From Clavelina lepadiformis (lineage: Eukaryota; Chordata; Ascidiacea; Aplousobranchia; Clavelinidae), in contig NC_135244.1 of NCBI RefSeq assembly GCF_947623445.1, positions 558,001 through 622,000 of the forward strand: a stretch of 64,000 nucleotides of DNA, written 5' to 3'. The translations under genes were made by a program, and so were the position numbers. This document shows positions 23,964 to 35,085 of the stretch, in pieces; within the stretch, counting starts at the first letter, position 1, and every line of letters begins with the position of its first letter. The notes beneath the pieces are model-generated. The model was given only the letters and a program-made list of their open reading frames with translations. It was not told the DNA's origin and made no database searches.

Positions 23964-25011
23964 TAATTTTTGAGCTCTTTAACACTCAAGCCTGGTGGCA
24001 GCGACTGGCGCAATTTCTCCGCTTTATCCTTGTCCTGGATGACGAGCGTGTAAAGGTATCGACTGCATCGGACCTGTAAGAAGAAGAGCAATAATGATTC
24101 AAAAGAGACAAAGAACTTTGGATCACTTCCTCGACAAGTGAAAACGAATCCCAACCAGGGCCAGATCATTACGAACAAGTCTTAGACAGGCAGAGAAATT
24201 CTTGTCAAGAAGTCAGTGGTAGGACTCGGCCGGTTCTTGGAATTTTAATAACCGGTTGTTAGCAAGCGTTAGTATAGGCTGTTCAGAGTTGCCATCGGTC
24301 TGGACTCCAAAATAAGGACGAACGGGAAGCAGAAGAAGAATACTAGCTTAAAGAGGAGAAGGCAATCAATGTTCCAAATATGAAAGAACGAGATACTATT
24401 TGCATGTTCTCAATTTTTGTATCTCTTTGGTACAAAATGGTATGACACTAAAGGTGTCAAAATACGAACCTCTGCCCTAAAAATAAGACTTAAATAAGGA
24501 CATTTCTTAAAAAAAAAAGGACAAAAATATTTTCTAAGACACGGATCTTTAAAATAAGGACAAATCCTAGAAATAAGAATGGTATGGCAACACTGCCTAT
24601 ATTATATCTGACCCGGGTCAATATGGTATGCTGCTAGTGAGAGAACCGGATGTTAAAATATTTGAATCCCACCACTGCACAAAGTAAATAAATTTCTGTG
24701 GCTAGGGAGTTCATTCTTGTTGCTGCCACTACCAGACTCCAATTATGGTTGACTCAGCATTCTACAAACTAATTACTTTCTCTGGTGTAAAAACCAGAAA
24801 TATCTAAAACAACCAGGATAAAGTTTAAACCCTGATATACTTGTTAATGGCCCAGAACATTCTCCAAGGCCCGTGGCAATGATTGTCTAAAATCGAAGAA
24901 TCTTACCTTGAACTTGGTGTTGTCCTTGTTCTTCTTTATCTTCACCGACTTAGCATCGGCACGACGCGCGGTCAGGAGAAAATCTTTTATCTCTTTAATT
25001 TGTCGCGGCAT
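23963..25011 (-). CDS. RPL38: 60S ribosomal protein L38 (eL38)
   Basis: Structural protein of the large ribosomal subunit. Two coding exons on the minus strand, 25011-24907 and 24073-23963, joined between KFK and VRCSRYLY. They give 71 aa (human 70). The sequence is almost identical to vertebrate eL38: [20 protein letters not shown], then [20 protein letters not shown] and [13 protein letters not shown]. Just upstream of the ATG is a TTTTCACAG acceptor, leaving about 14 nt of 5' UTR in this exon. So at least one noncoding 5' exon lies to the right; I could not place it. The 833-base intron contains a transposon-like element (24284-24595). Confidence 0.97.
24284..24595. mobile_element. Non-autonomous DNA transposon in the RPL38 intron
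   Basis: Ends are the imperfect inverted repeats CAGAGTTGCCATCGG and GGTATGGCAACACTG. The interior is AT-rich with several AATAAGGACA-type blocks, typical of decayed non-autonomous elements. The flanks also share TATAGGC/GCCTATA. No clean target-site duplication was found and there is no ORF. It is wholly intronic. Confidence 0.5.
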
Positions 25012-27179
25012 TTTTACTCGAGCTTCTGTGAAAATAAGCATGGTTAGCACTAAACCAGCATCTGCAAAGTTCTTGCTTCCAATTGTGACGTAATCAATGA
25101 TAACATGATGATGAACGAAATAAAAACAGAAGTGTATTGAATAACATGCTTAAGCTTCAAAACAACATATTCAGTGGATGCTTTGCATTCAACTGTTAAT
25201 TTCTTTTATGATTCTATACCAACTTTTAAACAACTTAACCAGATACCAAACTGTGAAAATACCCATCTTAATCAGCGTTAAGCTTTGACCATTAAGCCAC
25301 AAGGTAAAAAGAAATTGCGACAACTCACTGAAAAAACTAAGAAAGTTATTCCAATATTTCATAAAATGAAGTTTTATTTAGTGCACTGGGTGCCACAAAA
25401 TTTTCTTCAATCACTTGGTTTGGCTCTGGGTAAACTATGGTGCATTTTACAACTTTTCTTTTATAGTCAGGGAAACAATACTATACAATATATAATTTAA
25501 TGTATTGTCACGCCATTATCTTTAAAATAAAACATTCATGAAGGTGACTGGCAACTTCAGATGTTTGTTAGAGTTTTTGTCAGTTTGTGTTTGTCCATTC
25601 TTGTGAGGTTACTGCGTGTTCTATATAATGTGCCACACGTAACCATACAACATGTAGATTGGTCTGGCAGCTTCATGCTGTTGCGGTTACGATGTCGAGC
25701 AATAAGCTCTTTATAAAAGTTGGCGGTGGATAATTGCCGGTTTGTACTTCATAGCAGTTGCAAACCTGACATTGCAAAGCAAACTTTTTGCACACTCCAC
25801 TTTGTAGCGTTAATTTGGGAGCCTAATTTGAAAGAGAATCGCAGAAAATTTATATTTAATCTGTGAACAAGACCAAATCAGTAACAAACATAGATATTAG
25901 TCATGTTTTAGTCGATAGCTACAACCATTCTGTATGTACCAGTGCAACGTTTCTGGTTTAAGCCATGAAACACCAAGTTCAGCGCAATTGCCCACTATGC
26001 CACGTTACTTGTATCAAGTTAAGTAAAACTGCTTTGTTTGTCAATAATTTATGAATAAATCCATCTGCGCCGTGCTAACAATTAATTTTAATGGTTTCCA
26101 AAATATTGATAGACAAACTTAAATTTGCTTCATTCAAATGTGAACATTGCTGGAACTTGTAAAGTCAGTTTTGTGCACAAGCTATAAGCTGTTTCAGTTA
26201 GCCTAATACGCAATATCGTTCAACGGTGCCGCCGCTTCGTACACCAAAAACTATGGATTACAACAAAATCATTTGTGACGTGTTTCTGTAGAATTTGTGC
26301 ATAAGACTGTCTAATAAACAAGATTTATCTTTAAAAAACTGCCCACATCTATTTTACCTGCTGCTTGCACGCCAGGTTCACTGAAAAGGAAAATAATTTC
26401 CTTGCTAACTAAAGACTAACATGTAGGAGAGTAAAGAATCATGAGTTTCGAGTTAACATTTTCCTCGGATATTATTTTAAAAAGATCATTAATATGAAAA
26501 AATTGCATGAAAAGTAATTAAATAAAACAGTTGTAGCAAAAGTATAACATTTAAATGCATCAGCAATTTATTTAAAGCACTATCATAATGAAGTTGTGCC
26601 ACGCGTTCATGCAGTCTATTGCTAGTATGACGTCACTCAAAGATGGAATCCACACAGCACACAGAGAGTTTACATGACTGGTTTAGTAAAAAAATTCATG
26701 CGACCTTTTTGGGGTAAAAAACTAAAATCCAACAAAAGATTTCAATGAATTTGGGAAGCGGTCACCCATATCCTTTTAGCACCGTTGTGCTATAGATTCT
26801 CAATATATGTGATGTATTATTCGTGTCCAAAAGTGCATGGGCAGTTACGCTGCAGTAGGCTACAGCACCATATTATTGTATTGCAGTTTTCTTTTAGTAT
26901 CGATACCGGTACCGTCGAAACTTTCGGAGAGTTGTGCCGAAGTATTGTACCGAATTACGTTTTTTAAAACATAATAGGCGGATGTAGTAGGCGGCGGGTA
27001 GTCAATACTTTTAAGGTGATTATTTCAAGGTTTTGGGAAAAATGTTTTTAAAAGTTCATTTTAATTCACCTTAATGCCAACGCTGTATTTAAAAATATAT
27101 AAAAGTTTAATAGAGTTCGAATAAATGAGGTCACGTAGGATACTGTTTGACCCGTAGAGGCGTAGAGTAACCTGTAGCT

Positions 27180-27491
27180 CAGTAGTTGTCAACCTTTTTC
27201 ATACCGCGACCCATTTTAACAACTCAATGTAACTAACGACCCTCTTCCAAAAATTTTGATCCAGGCATATGCAATTCATTTGTGTATGCGCAATAGCACA
27301 AAAAGATAATTAAAAACAACATAAATTATGATACCAACCCGTTGAAAAAATAGCCTACTCATTTATTGAATTGGCATTTATTAATTGGCATTCTCGTAAG
27401 AGTGATTAGTATTTAATTGTCGTCTTCGCGACCCCCAGACAAAAGGCATACGACCCATCGGGGGTCGCGATCCCCAGGTTGAAAACCACTT
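27180..27491. mobile_element. hAT-type non-autonomous transposon with 8-bp target duplication
   Basis: The left end CAGTAGTTGTCAACCTTTTT and right end AGGTTGAAAACCACTT are inverted repeats with the (C)AGTGGTTNTCAACC consensus seen in many animal hAT elements. The terminus is followed inward by GTCGCGACCCCCA-type sequence. A perfect 8-bp direct repeat CTGTAGCT flanks the element (27172-27179 and 27492-27499), the duplication length of hAT. At 312 bp and without an ORF, it is a MITE-like deletion derivative. Confidence 0.88.
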
Positions 27492-30421
27492 CTGTAGCTT
27501 GACAAAAAAAGGAATTGGAGCAGAATCCGTTGGAGAAAAATTCGTCTACCCATGACGATTACCAAAAAAGTAACGAACTATAGTGGAACTACTTACTTGG
27601 AGCAGTACCAATACCGTTACCGTGGGTAAATTTTGTAAATTATCAAGTACCGCAAAATACCGACTGTCCACTTCTGGTTACGTCAGCGTTTATGATGTAT
27701 TATTTAGCGACCTCGGTCGAAAGCGCTTTAAGACGCTTGTTTAGCAGTAATCACTAGAGTAACCGGCCTAACCACCTGAAGGAAATCGTATCGTTGCTTT
27801 TTGCCATTGACTGTGGGGAGCAAAGATGCGCTAACCTTGTTGTAGACCGGTCAAACAAGAAATACGCTCACAGACAATCAACGAACGGGAAAAAAGTGGC
27901 CAGTTAAGTCATGAGGAGCGACGCTGTTCATTTGTTTACACGTTTGATTTTTAAAATAAACAAAAACATGATAGAAAAAAAGTTTTTCAATAGAATGAGT
28001 CTGTTATTCTTGTTTACTTCTTGCACGTTTCAAGCCCTCGGGACGGTGCGCTAGAAAATGACGGAGAACAGAAGTACTTCTTACGATGATTATTAGGCTA
28101 AATAGAAGTTGGATTATCCCGAGGTAGGCATTGAAGGGCCCGTGTTGAAAAGAGCTGTTGTTATAAATGAAAACACTAATTACCGCTATTGTTCCATTGT
28201 CTGGCGCACCAACCTGACGTTTTAAAACATGCAGGGTGCAAATTACAGCGGTGTTAGATCAATGGAAGATTAGCACTAAGCCCAAACTTGTTAAATTCAA
28301 ACAAAAGCTAACAATAAGTCGAAACACAAAAACACAGAAACAACAAGGGTAGCTTTATTTTGATTAAAATTTGATGTAAATAAAAAACGTGAGGACAGAA
28401 AGATAAACCTATCATGAAATATAATTTTTGAAAAAGCGAGATCCTTTTGTCTCGAAGTCAATGAAAACCTACTTTTAACCTGGAAGTATTCAAGCCCCAA
28501 GGCTTTAGAATCTTCTTTCTTCTATTGTTTGTTCAAGTATATAACACTTCGCAATTCTGTTACCATTTCACTTTCAAGTTGATGATGAACATCGACAATG
28601 CAGATAAGAACTACTTTAAAATTTTCAGTTTTAAACAACTTGGTGGTCGTGTAGATTTTTTTAAGTGTCGTTCAGAAGTGTTCATTTGGCCTGCAGATTC
28701 AGCACGTTTAAATATAATTTTATTTAAAAGTTAGTTTGTTAGTTTATAAAAGATGAAAATAACTCTCTAAACTCGCTCTTTAACTGGCGCTTGGTTGAGA
28801 ATACTTTTTCGATTAAACGTCACAAACCAGGTCGAGGTCGCGTCGTCATGTGATGTGCGTCAACTCTCGGGGAGTTGATTGGCGGACAAGTTTGTTATTA
28901 TCCTAGCCCTGTAAGTATAGCATAGTTAGCCTAAATCGTGGATTAAAGTATCTTATGTTGACAAGCCTAACCAGTATTTGAGTTTGCCCAGTGATTTCAC
29001 CGGATTTTGATGAATGTGGTAATGAAGTGGGTATCGTAGTAGGCCTAGCGAGGTTGCCCATACTGTTAATTTAACGCGTCAAAGCTAGAAGTATAGCCTA
29101 GGCTAATCTATAGCCAGATAGACTAGGCCTAGTCCCTAGTGACCCTGTGACATTTGGCTAAAACGTGAAAAAGCACCGTATCAAGAGATCAAACGTTTTA
29201 TTCACGCCAGTCAGCTATAAAATCTTGAATGTGAAGATTGAAAGTTTTTCGGGCCTAGTATAGAAGTGTACCACTACAGAATGCCTTTGTAGACTAGACC
29301 CCCGCTACTCTAATTGTGACGTCATCTGGTTGTGCACTTTCAGATTTTCTTGACAGAGTGTGGAATGGTAGTCATTTTCACAGATTTGCAGATTCGGCTG
29401 CAGTGTTGTTGCAGTTAATTGCTGGGACTTTATCCAAGTGTACAACCATGTCAAAGTACACAGGATCTCAAAATATCTGTGGTATTTAATAACCGCCACA
29501 GAGCCAAACAGACATCTAAAATTGTGTACTTTGTGAATTAATGATGTTTTTTCTCTTTTGTGCAGTGTTTTCTCATTGTTGGTTTTCTGCTAAAGTGCAC
29601 TGACCATGCTGACCAGTTAATTCATTCTACTCATGTCATCGACTGGTGTACAGCCTTTTATTTCGAGCATGAAATGACCAGTAAATTACAATACAGACTG
29701 GTTTATGCTCCAATAATTAGTTTGTGCTACTGGGAAGAGCTCATACTTCAGAAAGGAGTCAGTTATCATCTTGAGCTCTAGGCTAGTTTGGGTACGGTCG
29801 GGACAAAGACCGCGTTGAACAAACGATCACCGCCACATATCCTACTAATTTATGTAATTGTGACATCATTATAAATGTCTCATAGTGGAAAACGTGGCAT
29901 CTGCACACACGAGATTCATCAACGTGCATATTGAACATTTAACTCATGACGTCAATTTGTAATAAATAAACAAAGAAAAACTGGTTGTTTGAACGCCAAT
30001 TTAAAATAAGTAAACAAAGAATTGATGCTTTACTACGCGCCATCGCGCCAAAGTTTGTGTCTTTGCACGCATGTTTTCTCGTCGAAAACCGCCACACTTT
30101 CCAGTTGGGATTATGTCATGGTTGTGCATAAAAAATGTACTGGTAATGATCTCTCAATTTAGAATAAAAATGAAATTAAAATGCAAACTATGGCAGCTTT
30201 CTTAGTGTGAAAATGTTATCATCCTCCAAGTAATTTGGTTTGAAATAAAATTCAACAAAGTTTTTCCGATCTTCCTGCAGGGTTTCATTCAATTATACCA
30301 GGATACAACTAACTGGTTTCACCCCTTATATGGTGATGTTGGACATCACAATATTAGTTTGTACATAAACATAAGTTAAATACATTTTGATATCTGACTT
30401 ATTTATTTATGTTTCAGAATC

Positions 30422-30439
30422 ATGGATGCTAGGGACTGA
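30422..30439 (+). promoter_or_regulatory. Short upstream ORF in the NKCC 5' UTR
   Basis: ATG-GAT-GCT-AGG-GAC-TGA lies about 60 bases before the cotransporter start codon, immediately after a TTTATGTTTCAG splice acceptor. If in the mRNA, this five-codon uORF could damp translation. Seen in sequence; effect inferred. Confidence 0.35.
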
Positions 30440-30499
30440 ACACCTACAAGAAATTGTTGCTAACTACTGGAGATTGTTGTTTTGTGATTTCTTATAAAA

Positions 30500-33400
30500 A
30501 TGTCATCATCAAGATTTGAAGTAGAGCGTGTCCCTGGCGATCAAGAAATAGTTTCAGATAAGTCTTCCGTTGGGTCGAAAACGTCACTGGATGAAAGTGA
30601 AGAGAAGGGGAAGAGTCCTTTAAAGCTGCCACCAGGAAAGGACCCAAAGCAAAATGATTCGAAGAGATTGCCGGAAGTTTGTGTTGAAGACGAGAGTCCA
30701 GTTGAAATAGTTACCGCGGTCAATGAAGAAGAAACGTCAGAGAAAGGTCGGGGTCAGAGTCGCTTCCACGTAGAGTTTGTTGAACCAGAACATGATAAAT
30801 CTCTCCTGACCCCTTCCTCCCCGACCCATGATACACAGAACTCGTACACTCACACAAAGACTTACTACCAACGCACTTTCGGCCACAACACACATGAAGC
30901 GATCCCTATGGTGGCGTATTATCGGAACACCGAGTCTGTTGGCGGGAAGGCCCAGAGACCCACCCTTGACCAACTGCACGCTCCGGAAGACAGCATCACT
31001 GAGCAATCTCCTACAAAGAAATCAGAGAATGACACAAGCGGAGATGTTGAATCCGCTAAACTTGCCACACCGGTGAAGTTTGGTTGGATCAAGGGAGTTC
31101 TAGTTCGTTGCGTTCTCAATATCTGGGGAGTCATGCTCTTTTTAAGACTCTCCTGGATCGTGGGTCAGGCTGGAGTTGGGTTCACTTTGCTCATCATTCT
31201 CCTCTCGTCGGTGGTGACGGTCATCACAACCCTCTCCATGTCGGCAATCTGCACAAACGGGCAAGTGCGAGGGGGAGGAGCATATTATCTGATATCGCGC
31301 AGTCTCGGCCCAGAGTTTGGGGGCGCTATTGGCTTAATTTTTTCGCTTGCCAATGCCGTTGCTGTTGCCATGTATGTTGTCGGATTTTCTGAGACCGTTG
31401 TTGACATAATGAAGACGTACAACGCCACCATGACTGGAGACGCAGTGAATGACGCCCGAATTATTGGAACAATCACCGTGATCTTGCTTCTTGGAATAAC
31501 TCAGCTGGGAATGGCATGGGAAGCCAAAATGCAACTTGTTCTTCTGTTCATTTTGTTGGTGTCAATCGCCAACTTTTTGATTGGGACTTTTATTCCTGCC
31601 GGACCAGAAAAAAATGCAGATGGATTCTTCAACTATCAGTTAAGTATCGCAGCAGAAAATTTTACGCCAAGTTTTAGAAACGGTGAGGATTTTTTTTCTC
31701 TTTTTGCAATTTTCTTCCCGGCAGCCACTGGCATTCTTGCAGGTTGTAATATCTCTGGAGATCTGAAAGATGCCCAGGCCGCTATTCCAAAAGGGACTCT
31801 GCTTGCGATCTTAATCACCAGTATAACCTACGCTGTAGTGGCCGTGATATTGGGTTTCGTTGAGGTGCGTTTTGCATCGGGGCTGGTGGCAGATTTCATC
31901 GGTGCAGCGAACACTTCAGCGATAAATTGTACGTCTGCTGCATGTCAGTTTGGTTGGAATTACACGGTCGTCAATGAAAATTGCACCGATAAGGTTGACG
32001 CTGTTGTGAAGTGCTACAGTGCCGGGCTCCTGAACGACTACCAGGCTATGCAGAAGATAAGTGGATTTGGGCCGATTATTCTCGCTGGGATTTTTGCCGC
32101 TACGCTGTCATCCGCACTCGCAAGTCTTGTCAGTGCCCCGAAAATATTTCAAGCAGTTTGTCGTGACAGCATATTCCCGTTTATCACCGTCTTCGGCAAA
32201 GGAGCACCAAAGACTGATGAACCGCAGAGAGGTTACATTCTGGCATTTCTTATTGCTCTTGGCTTCATATTGATTGGACAATTAAATGTGATAGCTCCAA
32301 TCATCTCCAATTTCTTCCTCGCCTCTTACACTTTAATCAACTATTCTTGCTTCTCTGCATCGTTGGCAAAATCACCGGGCTGGCGTCCTGCTTTCAAATA
32401 TTACAACATGTGGCTCTCGTTGGTTGGAGCTGTTATTTGTAGCGCCATCATGTTCGTCATAGAGTGGTGGGCGGCACTAGTAACAATTATTATTGTGCTT
32501 GGCCTTTATAAGTTTGTCGATTACAAGAAGCCAGATGTGAATTGGGGATCCTCCACTCAAGCGTACACATACACACAGGCCCTGAACCACACGTTGAAGC
32601 TCACATCAGTCGATGATCACGTCAAAAACTTTCGTCCTCAACTCATGGTGCTCTCGGGAAAGCCGAACCATCGGCCGGCTCTGGTTCATTTTGCTTCACA
32701 GATCACTAAAAATGTGTCGTTGATGGTTTGCGCCAACGTGAAGCCTCAGCTTGGAAAGAATCCCGTTCGAGCTCAGATGAAAGAGAGTCACGAGAACCAG
32801 CGCTGGCTCAAAAAGCAACATCTCCGTGCGTTTTATACTTCCGTGGTATCACCGTCGATTACAGAAGGTGTCCTGACTATGATGCAATTGTCCGGACTCG
32901 GAAAACTTCAAACCAACACCATCCTGATGGGCTTCAAATGTGACTGGCAGCAAGTGTCTGGAGCGGAGTTGGCTTCTTACATAAACATCCTCCATAACGC
33001 ATTTGATTTGAACTACGGAGTTTGCATCCTTCGAATGAAGGAAGGCCTTGATGTCTCACATTACCTCTCGGAGTCCGACATTCGTTTGCCGAAAAGCAAA
33101 TCAGACTTGGAAGCATTAAAGAAGGAAGGCTCGTCACTATCGGGCTCGATCGAAGAGGTGAATGAGAGTGTCGCCCCCACTTTGAAGCAGCCACTAGAAG
33201 AGGAAGGGAGCAGTTCGCAGTTGGTGCGCATCCACGCCGATGCACGGGGGAGCACCGGTGAGGTGAACACAGCCGCCCTGAAAGCAACGAGTCAGTTTCA
33301 AACCGTGCAAGGAAAGGGGAAGACGATCGATGTCTGGTGGCTCTTCGACGACGGAGGTCTTACCATCCTCATCCCATATCTCCTCTCCACTCGACAGCAG

Positions 33401-33895
33401 TGGTCCGGATGCAGGATGAGGATCTTCACTGGAGGAAAGAAAGAGAGGATTGATCAGGACAAGAGGACAATGGCTCAGCTGCTCACAAAATTCCGCATCA
33501 GTTTCGAAGACGTCATTGTCGTCCCGGACATCAACGAAAAACCACAAAAGACATCGATCGACAACTTCAACGAGATGATCAGGCCGTATCGTTTGTTCGA
33601 CGAAGAAGACGGCTCCGGGGAGAGAAGTAATTTGAACCTGGCAGAACCTTGGAAGATCACCGACAACGAGATGAGGACGTACAAAGACAAAATTTATCGA
33701 CAGATTCGACTTCAAGAACTTCTCCAGAAGCACTCAAAAGATGCGGCACTGATCATCATGACGCTTCCCATTGGGAGAAAAGGGATTTGCTCATCCTCCC
33801 TATATATGGCCTGGCTGGAGGAGCTAACTCGCGATCTTCCTCCAATTGTCTTGATCCGAGGAAACCAGACCAGTGTGGTGACATTTTACTCATGA
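30500..33895 (+). CDS. SLC12A2: Na-K-2Cl cotransporter (SLC12A1/2 type), single coding exon
   Basis: Electroneutral plasma-membrane carrier for Na+, K+ and 2 Cl-. The 1131-aa protein has a cytosolic N-terminus, a 12-segment APC-fold core from about residue 195 (VKFGWIKGVLVRC...LNIWGVMLF), and a long C-terminal SLC12 domain ending DLPPIVLIRGN...VTFYS. Two SPAK/OSR1 docking motifs occur: RFEV at 5-8 and RFHV at 88-91. The regulatory phospho-threonine block TYYQRTFGHNT is at 121-131. A glycosylated-loop candidate lies between segments 7 and 8 (several NxT/S with paired cysteines). FGHNT and overall similarity favour NKCC over the thiazide-sensitive NCC. The start is the first ATG after a 5' UTR splice acceptor. 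The entire coding region is one exon of 3.4 kb, while vertebrate homologues have about 26 exons. NKCC1 versus NKCC2 is not meaningful at this distance. Confidence 0.96.
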   Translation: MSSSRFEVERVPGDQEIVSDKSSVGSKTSLDESEEKGKSPLKLPPGKDPKQNDSKRLPEVCVEDESPVEIVTAVNEEETSEKGRGQSRFHVEFVEPEHDKSLLTPSSPTHDTQNSYTHTKTYYQRTFGHNTHEAIPMVAYYRNTESVGGKAQRPTLDQLHAPEDSITEQSPTKKSENDTSGDVESAKLATPVKFGWIKGVLVRCVLNIWGVMLFLRLSWIVGQAGVGFTLLIILLSSVVTVITTLSMSAICTNGQVRGGGAYYLISRSLGPEFGGAIGLIFSLANAVAVAMYVVGFSETVVDIMKTYNATMTGDAVNDARIIGTITVILLLGITQLGMAWEAKMQLVLLFILLVSIANFLIGTFIPAGPEKNADGFFNYQLSIAAENFTPSFRNGEDFFSLFAIFFPAATGILAGCNISGDLKDAQAAIPKGTLLAILITSITYAVVAVILGFVEVRFASGLVADFIGAANTSAINCTSAACQFGWNYTVVNENCTDKVDAVVKCYSAGLLNDYQAMQKISGFGPIILAGIFAATLSSALASLVSAPKIFQAVCRDSIFPFITVFGKGAPKTDEPQRGYILAFLIALGFILIGQLNVIAPIISNFFLASYTLINYSCFSASLAKSPGWRPAFKYYNMWLSLVGAVICSAIMFVIEWWAALVTIIIVLGLYKFVDYKKPDVNWGSSTQAYTYTQALNHTLKLTSVDDHVKNFRPQLMVLSGKPNHRPALVHFASQITKNVSLMVCANVKPQLGKNPVRAQMKESHENQRWLKKQHLRAFYTSVVSPSITEGVLTMMQLSGLGKLQTNTILMGFKCDWQQVSGAELASYINILHNAFDLNYGVCILRMKEGLDVSHYLSESDIRLPKSKSDLEALKKEGSSLSGSIEEVNESVAPTLKQPLEEEGSSSQLVRIHADARGSTGEVNTAALKATSQFQTVQGKGKTIDVWWLFDDGGLTILIPYLLSTRQQWSGCRMRIFTGGKKERIDQDKRTMAQLLTKFRISFEDVIVVPDINEKPQKTSIDNFNEMIRPYRLFDEEDGSGERSNLNLAEPWKITDNEMRTYKDKIYRQIRLQELLQKHSKDAALIIMTLPIGRKGICSSSLYMAWLEELTRDLPPIVLIRGNQTSVVTFYS

Positions 33896-35085
33896 ATTGT
33901 GGTGTTTGGTGTGCAACCTTTCTTCTCATTTCTTGTTTAGATAATTAAGTGTGGGAAAGCAGTTTCTGTGCAACAACTACCTTGTACTTAGCTATTAGTT
34001 TTGCAATTTTGACTTAATGCTGCAGTTTTCACGAGGATCTGATAAATTGAACTTCAGCTGCTTTCAATAACGACTTTGTTAGTTGTGTGTGAGCTTTTGC
34101 TATGACATATCATCACACATATATTCAGTTATTGCAAAATTTTTATTGATACCATTACATCTCTATATTCGAGTCCTGTCTGAGTCCCAGTGCTTGGAAC
34201 TGTTGTGTCCAATTCCATAGAAATGTTAACTTCCGGCAGCTCATCGCAATTACGCTTGGTACTTTCATTCTGTGTATTTTCTGCATAAAAAAGTGGTGTG
34301 TTTTAGTAAATTCGGCTTTTACCTCCTGTTGGTTATTACATAACTATTAGATTAGTTAGAGTTATGCTGCTTAAACCTTATTGAAAATATTTGATGTAAA
34401 ATACCTCATGAATTGGTGAAATATTATCTGGTTCGCGGCATCAAGTTTTATCTTAACTACCAGCTTAAAATCATCTCATTTAGGATCATTAACTTGTGCA
34501 ATGACCTTGCATCATCCTGCTGCTACATTCGGTGAATAACAACTATGTCTGTGTATATACTATCTCTGTAATAACTATTTTGTTGGAGCTGCTAAAATCT
34601 TTACGCTGTAGACATTGTCTTTTGTAATTGCAAAGTTTTTGTGGACATTTTTAAAGTGAACATTTTTGTTGCAAGTTTTTTTCTTCGGTGTAAATTTTAT
34701 TTCATGACAAGCTTGCCTTTTGCGTTTCTGTACCAGACACTGATGAAAATAATGATTTCTGGTTGCACTTGTTAAACTAAAATCAGCTTTTTTCTCAATA
34801 ATATTACCGTGGACCAATTTTATAAGAAACCTCTTTGTTTTCAAAAATTCAATTGCTCTGAACATTTTTATTTCAGGATCAGTATCTTGTCGGTCTTATG
34901 TGAGTGCAAAATAACATGACACAATTTCCCCGAATGAGCAACATTTTGCAAATACGAATGTTTAAAGTGTTGTTGATTAATTATGTACGACTGCTAAATT
35001 ATTTTATTAATTTTCTAGTGCAAGGTGTTGACATAGGTTATTTATTAACTGGCAGAACTAAAACTTGATTTTGTGGCCAAAAGAA
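33896..35085. other. 3' UTR of the cotransporter and spacer before ATP6V0B
   Basis: AT-rich, no gene recognised. The spacer of about 1.2 kb between two plus-strand genes must contain the first gene's 3' end and the second's promoter. No AATAAA near the stop stands out. Confidence 0.5.

Larger units (their letters stand above)
25012..30499. other. Intergenic: RPL38 upstream, repeats, NKCC 5' region
   Basis: Longest gene-poor stretch. The left part must hold the RPL38 promoter and noncoding first exon. It contains a hAT-like element (27180-27491), TACCG-rich sequence near 26900 and 27600, two dispersed repeats (about 29251-29340 and 29884-29990), and a 14-bp palindrome GACTAGGCCTAGTC at 29121. 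The right end carries a 5' UTR exon of the cotransporter beginning after TTTATGTTTCAG at about 30418. No other coding sequence was recognised. Confidence 0.5.
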
